From assembly GCA_031553315.1 (NCBI GenBank), contig JAVBLT010000032.1:1-10516 (forward strand): a DNA stretch of 10,516 nt. The letters run 5' to 3'. Of the stretch, positions 1 through 6,019 are shown in pieces; the stretch's first letter is position 1; each line of letters starts with the position of its first letter. Source of the stretch: JAVBLT01 sp031553315 (lineage in GTDB: Bacteria; Verrucomicrobiota; Kiritimatiellia; RFP12; DVOR01). Both the position numbers and the translations under genes were made by a program. The notes below the pieces were generated by a model. It was not told where the DNA came from and searched no databases. It was given only the letters and a program-made list of their open reading frames with translations.

Positions 1-141
1 CCTTATAAGGGAAATGACTGCCGCATGGAACTGCGAGCGAAATGCCAGACAAACCCCGGTAAAATGGCAATTCACAACAGAGGATGCTCGTATAAAATTG
101 AAACGACTATACCCGATATTTTAAAGTTTACTATGTACTAG
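1..141 (+). CDS. possible 3' end of a gene cut by the window edge
   Basis: Frame 1 is open from the first base to a TAG at 139-141, giving 46 residues with several Cys, Arg and Lys and no recognisable motif. If real, it is the C-terminal tail of a gene that converges on the glycosyltransferase. The stretch is clearly lower in GC than the rest of the window and the minus strand here is also partly open, so the open frame may be chance. No function can be assigned. Confidence 0.2.
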   Translation, partial: PYKGNDCRMELRAKCQTNPGKMAIHNRGCSYKIETTIPDILKFTMY

Positions 142-203
142 CATCAACACGCGATCGAGCACGTTTCGCACATCGTTCATGTTCATGAAAAAACTCACCG
201 GTC

Positions 204-2021
204 TCATTTTTCGGCGGGGTGGTCGAAACGGGCGGTTTCGCAGGGCATTTTGCGGGAGAGGAGGCCTTGGAGGAAGCGGGTGCCGTAGGTGAGGTGGGTG
301 CTCGTGATGCCGAGCCAGGTGATGAGCCAGATGCCGGGGTTGAGGGAAAAGGCGAAGAGAAGGGTGAGGAGGAGGTAGATTGAAAGGGCGGTGAGGTAGA
401 GCCAAAGGGCCCAGTTGAAAAGAAATGAAAGGGGAAGGCCGGCAATAAGGCCGAGAACGAAGAGGCTGGGCAGCATGTAGCCGAGGCGCCGGGAGGTGGC
501 GGGAAGGCGTTTGGCGAAGTAGCCGCGGTGGAGGGCGTAGCGGCCGACCTGGCGGAGGTGGGGAAGGAAAAGGGTGCGGCGGTGGTGGGTCACAATCACC
601 CAGGGGTCGTAGGCGATGCGGTGGCCGGCGTTGACGATGTCGGCACAGAGGATGGTGTCTTCGCCGGGCCAGAAATCGGTGCGGAAGCCGCCGACGGCGC
701 GGTACACGGCGGCGCGGATGAAGAGGTTGCAGCTGGGAAAATCGTCGACGGAGGGGCGGACGCGTTCGGGGATGTAGCGGTAGCGGTACTGGCCGGAGAC
801 GAGGGGGTTGGCGAAGACGCGGCCGCTGAGCTGGGCCATGTGGGGGTCGTTGGGGGGGGTGATGCCGGGGCCGCCGAGGCCGGCGAGGTCGGGCTGGTCG
901 AACCAGGGGGCGGCGCGTTGGAGCCAATCGGGAAGGGGGGAGGCGTCGTCGTCGATCAAAGCGAGGATGTCGCCTTTTGCGGCGTGGGCGCCGGTGTTGC
1001 GTTTTTCGGCGGGGCGGACTTTGCCGGTGGGGATGATGCGCAGGTCGAGGCGGTGGGTTTCGCAGCGGGCCTGGTCGGCGGGGGGCAGGGGGGCGTCGGG
1101 CAGGATGATGACTTCGAAGGGGCGCCAGGTTTGGGCGGCGAGGCCGGCCAGGCATTCGAAGAGGTAGCCGCTGGCGGCGGGGCAGGCGATGACGACGCTG
1201 AAGAGGGGTGTGTTCACGGGCGGGGGAAGGGGGGTGGCGGTTTCGTAGTAGCGGAGGATGGCGAGGCGGTAGAAGATGGCGAGGGTGTCGGTCATGGTCT
1301 GGATGATGTTGGCGGGGGTGAGGCACCCGAATTTGGCGCCGAAGCGGATGATGACGGGGGCTTCGGCGATGACGGCGTGGCGGCTGGCGGCGATGGCGAG
1401 GATCTCAAGGTCGAAGGCGAAGCGTTTGATGAGCATGCGGTCGAGGGCGTAGAGGAGGGTTTCGCGGCGGAAGAGCTTCATGCCGGTCTGGGTGTCGGAC
1501 ACGCCGACGCCGGTGAGGAGGCGGGTGAGGCGTTGGTAGGCGAAGCTGGGGAGGCGGCGGTGCCAGGGGTAGTCGACATCGGAAAGGGGGTGGCGCTTGG
1601 AGCCGACCACGATGTCGGCCTGCGTGTCGCGCATGGCCTGGAAGAAGAAGGGGAGGGTATCGGGGGCGATGTCGAGGTCGGCGTCGAGCAGGAGGATGAG
1701 GTCGCCGGCGGTGTGGCGGGCGCCTTCGCGCAGGGCGTTGCCTTTGCCGGCGTTGGCGGCGAGCGAAACGGGTTTGAGGATGCCGGGCCAGGCGTGCTGG
1801 AGGCTGGCGAGGAGATCGGCGGAGCCGTCGCGGCTGCCGTCGTCGACCACCACGACTTCGATGGGCACATGCGGCGCGAGGGTTTCGACAACGCGCCGGA
1901 TATTGGCTTCGAGCACGGTGCGCAGGCCGTAGGCGGGCATGACGATGGAGAGCAGCCGGGCGTCTTTTGGGAGCCCGGGGTTGGCCGTCCACATTTTTTC
2001 TATTTCCGTTGTTGAAATCAT
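204..2021 (-). CDS. membrane glycosyltransferase with two tandem GT2 (GT-A) domains
   Basis: The 605-residue protein has two family-2 glycosyltransferase domains. Domain 1 (about 23-262) starts LSIVMPAYG, has VVVDDGSRDGS at 57-67, the metal-binding DAD at 113-115 and TGMKLFRRETL at 179-189, as in polyprenyl/dolichyl-phosphate glycosyltransferases. Domain 2 (about 272-505) starts FSVVIACPA, has DDD at 357-359 and WPGEDT at 451-456, as in ExoA-like exopolysaccharide transferases, and is followed by about three hydrophobic segments (515-580). It should transfer sugar from nucleotide-sugar donors at the cytoplasmic face of the inner membrane, probably to a lipid-linked or envelope glycan; substrate unknown. 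The gene stands alone and is divergent from its right-hand neighbour. The start at 2021 has no clear Shine-Dalgarno; an ATG at 1994 (MWTANPG) has GGAAA upstream, leaves both domains intact and avoids overlap with the opposing promoter, so it may be the true start. Confidence 0.9.
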   Translation of the reverse strand: MISTTEIEKMWTANPGLPKDARLLSIVMPAYGLRTVLEANIRRVVETLAPHVPIEVVVVDDGSRDGSADLLASLQHAWPGILKPVSLAANAGKGNALREGARHTAGDLILLLDADLDIAPDTLPFFFQAMRDTQADIVVGSKRHPLSDVDYPWHRRLPSFAYQRLTRLLTGVGVSDTQTGMKLFRRETLLYALDRMLIKRFAFDLEILAIAASRHAVIAEAPVIIRFGAKFGCLTPANIIQTMTDTLAIFYRLAILRYYETATPLPPPVNTPLFSVVIACPAASGYLFECLAGLAAQTWRPFEVIILPDAPLPPADQARCETHRLDLRIIPTGKVRPAEKRNTGAHAAKGDILALIDDDASPLPDWLQRAAPWFDQPDLAGLGGPGITPPNDPHMAQLSGRVFANPLVSGQYRYRYIPERVRPSVDDFPSCNLFIRAAVYRAVGGFRTDFWPGEDTILCADIVNAGHRIAYDPWVIVTHHRRTLFLPHLRQVGRYALHRGYFAKRLPATSRRLGYMLPSLFVLGLIAGLPLSFLFNWALWLYLTALSIYLLLTLLFAFSLNPGIWLITWLGITSTHLTYGTRFLQGLLSRKMPCETARFDHPAEK

Positions 2022-2040
2022 CGGTCAGGTCTGTTAAAAC
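2012..2040 (+). promoter_or_regulatory. candidate sigma70-type promoter of the LysM lipoprotein gene
   Basis: TTGAAA (2012-2017) is followed after exactly 17 bases by TAAAAC (2035-2040), with an extended -10 TG at 2032-2033. Transcription would start near 2047 and leave a leader of about 59 bases. The -35 overlaps the outermost possible start codon of the divergent glycosyltransferase gene, so the two genes may compete for polymerase. The same layout (extended -10, 17-base spacer) is seen upstream of exbB at 4048-4076. Confidence 0.45.
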
Positions 2041-2057
2041 TATACGGGGTTTGAGAG

Positions 2058-2087
2058 ATTTTAGAAGGTCTTTCGGTTTGGAAGCAA
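2058..2087 (-). promoter_or_regulatory. candidate promoter of the glycosyltransferase gene
   Basis: Read on the minus strand, TAAAAT (2058-2063, five of six to the -10 consensus) lies 18 bases downstream of TTGCTT (2082-2087, three of six to -35). It is correctly placed in the divergent intergenic region. Weak -35, so only a candidate. Confidence 0.3.
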
Positions 2088-2105
2088 GCGTTTTTTGGAA
2101 AAAGC

Positions 2106-2999
2106 ATGAAATTCGGTCATCTATTTCTTTTTTTAGCGGTTCCGGCGGTTCTTTTCACGGGCGGTTGCGAGCGGCGCAGTGTGGCGACGGCGGAGGCGGC
2201 GGAGCGGTCTGATTCGCTTTTCAAAAAAGCGTCGGATGCCGAGACCATTGCTGATTACGACACGGCCATCCACCTCTATCAGGAACTCGTCAACGACAAG
2301 CCCCGCATGGCTTCCGCGCAGCTTCAGCTGGCGATTCTGCTGCATGACCGCAAGCAGGATTACATGGGCGCCGTGTATCATTACAACCGCTACCTCGCGC
2401 TTCAGCCCGATTCGGAAAAGCAGCGGATGGTTCAGGATCGCATCCAAAAGGCGGAGCAATCGCTCACGTCGCACCTGTTCAAACGGGTGGGCACCACCAT
2501 GCAGGGCTTTACGGAGGCCGAGCTGCTGAAAAGCAAGGAAACTCTTGAAAAGGAGCTGACCCGCGCCCAGGCCGAAACAATCCGCGCCGCTGAAAAGAAC
2601 CAGGAGCTTGAAAAACGCAACACGGATCTGGAGAATCAGGTCGTGCAGTTGCGCAAGCTGCTTGAATCGCTTCGCGCCCAGCCTGCCGCTTCCTCCGGGG
2701 GCGGAACCTCCGCGGGCGATATCGCCGAGGCCCGCCGCCTCGCGGGCGGAAACGCCCCGAAAGGCAACGACCCTTCGATCGCGAGTGTTCGGGCCGATGC
2801 CAGCCGGATGCTGGCGCCGCTCGACAACGCCTCCAAAAAGCCTCGCGAATATACCGTGAAAGAGGGTGAAAACCTGTATCGCATCGCCGAGCGTTTCTAC
2901 GGCGACGCCAACAAGCGCAATCTGATCCAAGACGCCAACCGCACCCGTATTGGCCCCAAAGGCGAGCTTCGCGCCGGCCAGACCATTTTGCTACCATGA
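2106..2999 (+). CDS. lipoprotein with TPR, coiled-coil and C-terminal LysM domain
   Basis: The 297-residue protein has a lipoprotein-type signal (hydrophobic 5-18, FTGGC with Cys21; Thr at -3 makes the lipobox slightly atypical). Residues about 36-118 form two TPR-like units (YDTAIHLYQELVNDKP; AVYHYNRYLALQPDSEKQR). Residues about 136-192 are a Glu/Lys/Leu-rich coiled coil, then a Gly/Ser/Ala-rich linker (193-245) and a LysM domain (248-297: YTVKEGENLYRIAERFYGD ending GQTILLP) that should bind peptidoglycan. It therefore probably tethers a membrane to the cell wall in the periplasm. The makeup recalls CpoB/YbgF (coiled coil plus TPR, Tol-Pal partner) but with the order reversed and LysM added. 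GGAA sits five bases before the ATG. Its stop overlaps the start of the next gene as ATGA (2996-2999). Confidence 0.9.
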   Translation: MKFGHLFLFLAVPAVLFTGGCERRSVATAEAAERSDSLFKKASDAETIADYDTAIHLYQELVNDKPRMASAQLQLAILLHDRKQDYMGAVYHYNRYLALQPDSEKQRMVQDRIQKAEQSLTSHLFKRVGTTMQGFTEAELLKSKETLEKELTRAQAETIRAAEKNQELEKRNTDLENQVVQLRKLLESLRAQPAASSGGGTSAGDIAEARRLAGGNAPKGNDPSIASVRADASRMLAPLDNASKKPREYTVKEGENLYRIAERFYGDANKRNLIQDANRTRIGPKGELRAGQTILLP

Positions 3000-3280
3000 T
3001 CCACCGCCCGAAAAATTCGTTTACCTGCCGCCGCTCCACCGACCGCAATGTGATTCTGCAGCGCGGCGAAAAAAAGAGCGCGTGGCAGCTCAACACCCGC
3101 GACCGCTCCGGCGGCGCCGCGCGAGGTTCCTTTGTGCACTACATCGCGGCAGGGGGGCTGCGGCAGCTCCGCCGCACGCAGGCCGATGATCTTGCCGCGC
3201 GCTCGGCCACGCGGTTTTTCGTGCTTTTGGGCGCGCTTGCCTGCGTGTGGGCGTTTTTCTACGTTTTGCCCTGCAGTTAA
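2996..3280 (+). CDS. small basic protein with C-terminal transmembrane anchor, function unknown
   Basis: The 94-residue product is not recognised. Residues 1-70 are rich in Arg and Lys and have no signal peptide; residues about 73-91 are one strongly hydrophobic helix (RFFVLLGALACVWAFFYVL) followed by PCS at the end. This is the layout of a tail-anchored inner-membrane protein with its bulk in the cytoplasm. The start is set by the ATGA overlap with the lipoprotein gene, implying coupled translation, and the pseudouridine synthase gene begins 18 bases after its stop. A role together with the LysM lipoprotein is a guess from the coupling. It has a proper start, codon use like its neighbours and a plausible membrane segment, so I take it as a real gene. 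Confidence 0.7.
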   Translation: MIHRPKNSFTCRRSTDRNVILQRGEKKSAWQLNTRDRSGGAARGSFVHYIAAGGLRQLRRTQADDLAARSATRFFVLLGALACVWAFFYVLPCS

Positions 3281-3298
3281 CACCGTGTAAGGATCCCA

Positions 3299-4009
3299 AT
3301 GGAAGAACGCCTTCAAAACATTCTCGCCGATCGCGGCGTGGCATCGCGCCGAGGCGCGGCCGCATTGATTCAGGAGGGCCGCGTGACGGTCGACCGCGAA
3401 ACCGTGCTTGAGCCCGGCCGCCGCTTCGATCCCGCCGCCGCCGCAATCGCGGTCGACGGCAAGCCTTTGCCGCGCGAAACCGAGCGCCCCCGCACCTTCA
3501 TGCTCCACAAACCCGCCGGCTACATCTGCAGCGCCAGCGGCGAACAGGGCAGAAGCGTCTGCACCCTTCTGGGCGAATTCCGCGAACGCCTTGTGCCCGT
3601 GGGCCGGCTCGACAGGGAGAGCGAAGGCCTCCTGCTGATGTCGAACGACGGCGCCTTCATCGAGCGCATGACCCACCCGCGCTACGGCCACCGGAAGCTC
3701 TATGAAGTGGAAGTGGCGGGGCACATGACCCCCGAAAAGATCGCCACCCTCCGCTCGCCGCTGGAGATCGACGGCTACACCATCCGGCCCGTCGACGTCG
3801 ACATCATCCGCGAAGGCGCCAACCACGTTCACCGCCTCGCCTTTACCCTCGGCGAAGGGCGCAATCGCCAGATCCGCAAAATGTGCGCCATCGCGGGCTT
3901 CACCGTGCTCCGCCTCCGCCGCACCCGCATCGACTTTCTCACCCTCGGCGCGCTCAAGCCCGGCGAGTTCCGCGAGCTCACGCCTCAGGAAATCGCCCGC
4001 CTGATGTAG
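3299..4009 (+). CDS. rluB: 23S rRNA pseudouridine synthase, RluB/RsuA family
   Basis: The 236-residue protein isomerises a uridine in rRNA to pseudouridine. It has an N-terminal S4 RNA-binding domain (2-60; RLQNILADRGVASRRGAAAL), then the RsuA/RluB/RluE/RluF catalytic domain with LHKPAGY at 69-75, the signature GRLDRESEGLLLMSNDG at 102-118 with catalytic Asp105, KLYEV at 133-137 and EGRNRQIRKM at 186-195. Length and motifs fit RluB (the B. subtilis-type enzyme modifying the U2605-equivalent of 23S rRNA), but RsuA or RluE/F specificity cannot be excluded from sequence alone. AAGGA at 3289-3293 is five bases before the ATG. It is the last gene of the 2106-4009 group; an unrelated housekeeping function in the same operon is common. 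Confidence 0.93.
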   Translation: MEERLQNILADRGVASRRGAAALIQEGRVTVDRETVLEPGRRFDPAAAAIAVDGKPLPRETERPRTFMLHKPAGYICSASGEQGRSVCTLLGEFRERLVPVGRLDRESEGLLLMSNDGAFIERMTHPRYGHRKLYEVEVAGHMTPEKIATLRSPLEIDGYTIRPVDVDIIREGANHVHRLAFTLGEGRNRQIRKMCAIAGFTVLRLRRTRIDFLTLGALKPGEFRELTPQEIARLM

Positions 4010-4034
4010 CCCGGTACGCACTCGCGCGGCCTCA

Positions 4035-4074
4035 CCCGCTTTTCGGTTTGTCAGCGAGCGGGCATTTTGTTATT
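4035..4074 (+). terminator. weak candidate terminator after rluB
   Basis: CCCGCT (4035-4040) can pair with AGCGGG (4057-4062) across a 16-base loop, followed by CATTTTGTTATT. The stem is short and the loop long, and the sequence overlaps the exbB promoter, so it may not terminate efficiently. Confidence 0.22.
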
Positions 4075-4076
4075 CT
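4048..4076 (+). promoter_or_regulatory. sigma70-type promoter of the exbB-vWA operon
   Basis: TTGTCA (4048-4053, five of six) is followed after 17 bases by TATTCT (4071-4076, four of six) with an extended -10 TG at 4068-4069. Transcription would start near 4083, giving a leader of about 20 bases that holds the AAAGGA ribosome binding site. This makes 4103-10215 a transcription unit separate from rluB. Confidence 0.6.
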
Positions 4077-4087
4077 AGACCGGTGTG

Positions 4088-4093
4088 AAAGGA
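4088..4093 (+). promoter_or_regulatory. ribosome binding site deciding the exbB start
   Basis: AAAGGA lies nine bases before the ATG at 4103. The upstream in-frame GTG at 4085 would overlap this site and sit two bases from the predicted transcription start, and the ATG at 4094 would touch it directly. The start at 4103 is therefore preferred. Confidence 0.6.
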
Positions 4094-4102
4094 ATGATTT
4101 GC

Positions 4103-4792
4103 ATGAATGTGTTTATCGCAGTGGGAGATGCGGCGGCCAATGCCGCCGGTGGAATGATGACCCTGGCCCAGGCCTGGCACTACGGCGGCTGGCTGATGTG
4201 GGTGCTGTTGGCGATGTCGATCGTGGCCGTGGCCATGTCGCTCTACTTCCTGTGCGTGCTGCGCGGCGAGCAGATTGTGCCTGCCGCGCTGGTGCGCGAC
4301 CTGCTCCAGCGCCTCAAAAGCGAAGACCCCGCCGAAGTGCGCCGCCTGTGCGAAGACCGCCCCTCGGCCATCTCCGCCGTGGTGATCGTGACGCTCGACG
4401 CGATCCGCAGCGCCCCGCATTGCGATTACACCCTCATCCGCAACGTCGCCGAAACCGAAGGCACCCGCCAGGCCGACCTCATTCAGGGCCAGACCCAGTA
4501 TTTGCTCGACATCGCCGTGATTGCGCCCATGGTCGGCCTCCTCGGAACCGTCGTCGGCATGCTCAAAGCCTTCGGCGCCGTGGCTACCGACGTGGCCGCA
4601 GCCAAGCCCACCCTGCTTGCCGCGGGTGTTTCCCAGGCCATCATCACCACCATCTTCGGCCTCGCCGTGGCGATTCCCGCGATGATTGCCTATTCCTACT
4701 TCCGCCGCCGCGCCTCAAAGGAAATCGCCAACTTCGAGAGCGTCTCGGCGGAATTGCTCGCCGTGATCGGCGGAAGGTACGGCCAGCCATGA
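4103..4792 (+). CDS. exbB: MotA/TolQ/ExbB family proton-channel subunit
   Basis: With the start at 4103 the protein has 229 residues, the usual size of ExbB/TolQ. It is the inner-membrane stator subunit that, with ExbD, uses the proton gradient to drive a periplasmic partner. Three membrane segments are visible: about 29-52, 134-160 and 170-199, with a long cytoplasmic part (54-130) between the first two. Family motifs are present: IAPMVGLLGTVVGMLKAF (140-157) and GVSQAIITTIFGLAVAIPAMI (175-195). Thr149 and Thr183 match the conserved channel threonines (E. coli ExbB T148 and T181), but the position of E. coli Glu176 is Gln178 here. No ordinary tonB, tolA, tolB or pal lies nearby, so exbB versus tolQ naming is only by family. 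Its stop overlaps the exbD start (ATGA, 4789-4792). Confidence 0.93.
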   Translation: MNVFIAVGDAAANAAGGMMTLAQAWHYGGWLMWVLLAMSIVAVAMSLYFLCVLRGEQIVPAALVRDLLQRLKSEDPAEVRRLCEDRPSAISAVVIVTLDAIRSAPHCDYTLIRNVAETEGTRQADLIQGQTQYLLDIAVIAPMVGLLGTVVGMLKAFGAVATDVAAAKPTLLAAGVSQAIITTIFGLAVAIPAMIAYSYFRRRASKEIANFESVSAELLAVIGGRYGQP

Positions 4793-5214
4793 ACTTCCGC
4801 AAAAACCGGGGAGAGCTGCCGCAGTTTCAGATGACCGCGATGATGGACGTCATCTTCCTTCTCCTCTGCTTTTTCATCACCTCCACCGTGTTCTCCCAAT
4901 GGGAATACGAAGTGGATCTCACATTGCCCTCGGCCCAAACCGGCAAAATGCCCGACCGCCTTCCCGGCGAGGTCATCATCAACCTCACGGCCGACGGCGC
5001 CGTGACCGTGAACCAGCAGCCGCTCGACACCGCCGCGCTGAAAACCATGCTTGGCCGCGTCGTCCGCTACTTCCCCGGTCAGCCCGTCATTCTCCGCTGC
5101 GATAAAAACGTCAGCTACGAACAACTCATGACCCTAATCGATGCCTGCCGCGAGGCCGACGTCTGGAACTTTTCCTTCGCCACCCGCGACAGCGAACAAG
5201 GAGGCACACCATGA
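4789..5214 (+). CDS. exbD: ExbD/TolR family biopolymer transport protein
   Basis: The 141-residue protein is the partner of the ExbB-like channel. It has a short cytoplasmic N terminus, one membrane helix (about 18-37; MMDVIFLLLCFFITSTVF) with Asp20 at the place of the essential proton-carrying Asp25 of E. coli ExbD, and a periplasmic domain (about 60-132) with the typical ADG, FPGQPVILR and LMTLIDACREADV segments. The open frame runs far upstream through rluB and exbB sequence, but the ATG at 4789 gives the family's normal N terminus and an ATGA overlap with exbB, so it is the start. The 3' end overlaps the next gene as ATGA (5211-5214). Confidence 0.95.
   Translation: MNFRKNRGELPQFQMTAMMDVIFLLLCFFITSTVFSQWEYEVDLTLPSAQTGKMPDRLPGEVIINLTADGAVTVNQQPLDTAALKTMLGRVVRYFPGQPVILRCDKNVSYEQLMTLIDACREADVWNFSFATRDSEQGGTP
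5198..5204 (+). promoter_or_regulatory. strong ribosome binding site for the triple ExbD-domain gene
   Basis: AAGGAGG, a full Shine-Dalgarno, stands six bases before the ATG at 5211, inside the end of exbD. It is the strongest such site seen in the operon and suggests this product is made in higher amount than its coupled neighbours. Confidence 0.7.
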
Positions 5215-6008
5215 CACGCTTCACCCTGATCGCACTCGCCCTTCTGCCCCTCTTCACCCTTCAGGCCGAAGACCGCCCCCCCGTTGCGCCCGATCCGGCC
5301 CAGCTCACTTTCGACCTCGCGCCCGACGGGACCGTTTCCCGCAACGGTCAGCCCCTCGCGGAAAAAGCCCTCGCCGATCTGCTTGCCGCCACCCCTAAAG
5401 AGGTTCCCGTGCTCATCCGCGCGGCCGATGGCGCCAACGCTTCCAGGCTCCAGGCCCTCGCCCGCGAGACCGGTCACCGCGCCTCACTCGCCGCCCTCCC
5501 CCAAATCAAGCCCGGCAAGCCGCTCGACAACGCCCACCCGCCGCTCGACATCCTCCTCCAGGCCGACGGCTACATCGCGATCGGCAGCGAAACCTTCACC
5601 CCCGAAGGCCTTCAAAGCCGCCTCATTTCCATGACCGCCGACGGCGCCCTTCAGCCCGTCCGCCTGCGCGCCCAGCCGGAAACGCCCGCCAATCAGATCG
5701 CCATGATCACCGATCTGCTCCGAACCATCGGCCTGACCGACATCGCCATCATTGCCGAAGGCGCCGCACAGCCCGCGCCCATCGTCGTCGACATCGCCTT
5801 CGACGGCATCATCAGCATTGCCGGAAAAGCCTTCGAAATCCCCGCGCTGACCACCTATCTCCAAGGCGCCGTGCAGGGCAACCCCGGGCAAAACGTCGTC
5901 ATCAGCGCCCACGGCAACACCCGGGTCCAAAACGTCCTCAACGTCATAAACGCCTGCAAAGGCGTCGGCATCGCCGACGTCAGGCTCAAGCCCGGCGCCG
6001 CCCAGTAA
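5211..6008 (+). CDS. exported protein of three tandem ExbD/TolR-type periplasmic domains
   Basis: The 265-residue product has a Sec signal (MTRFTLIALALLPLFTLQA, likely cleaved after Ala19) and no other membrane segment. The mature part holds three repeats of the ExbD C-terminal domain: about 30-95, 109-183 and 188-260. Each has a beta strand ending in a DG turn (Asp39, Asp119, Asp198; spacing 80 and 79 residues), a segment like PVLIRA, PVRLRA or NVVISA, and a helix like LQALARETG, MITDLLRTIGL or VLNVINACKGVGI. The third repeat is closest to the adjacent ExbD (NPGQNVVI against FPGQPVIL; VINACKGVGI against LIDACREADV). The gene overlaps exbD by ATGA and probably arose from it by duplication of the periplasmic part. 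Role inferred: a periplasmic partner of ExbD or of the vWA protein. The domain call rests on my own alignment by eye. Confidence 0.8.
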   Translation: MTRFTLIALALLPLFTLQAEDRPPVAPDPAQLTFDLAPDGTVSRNGQPLAEKALADLLAATPKEVPVLIRAADGANASRLQALARETGHRASLAALPQIKPGKPLDNAHPPLDILLQADGYIAIGSETFTPEGLQSRLISMTADGALQPVRLRAQPETPANQIAMITDLLRTIGLTDIAIIAEGAAQPAPIVVDIAFDGIISIAGKAFEIPALTTYLQGAVQGNPGQNVVISAHGNTRVQNVLNVINACKGVGIADVRLKPGAAQ

Positions 6009-6019
6009 AGGTTTCCCGG

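Noticed and set aside
157..169. GAGCACGTTTCGC, resembling the start of the 10244/10358 repeat
   Set aside because: Similarity stops after about 12 bases and there is no apex hairpin or second arm nearby; not enough to call a third copy.
121..186. 21-codon minus-strand frame (ATG at 186)
   Set aside because: Too short, no ribosome binding site or motif; part of a longer shadow frame of the glycosyltransferase.
176..189. TTCATG-TT-CATGAA dyad between the gene ends
   Set aside because: Short perfect dyad with no T-tract in a position to end the glycosyltransferase transcript and far from any promoter; probably chance.
528..2015. 495-codon open frame on the plus strand
   Set aside because: Antisense shadow of the glycosyltransferase, which has clear GT2 motifs; the shadow is Gly/Ala/Val/Glu-rich without motifs.
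3883..4788. Upstream extension of the exbD reading frame
   Set aside because: Runs out of frame through the ends of rluB and all of exbB as Arg/Pro-rich sequence; the ATG at 4789 gives a normal ExbD N terminus.
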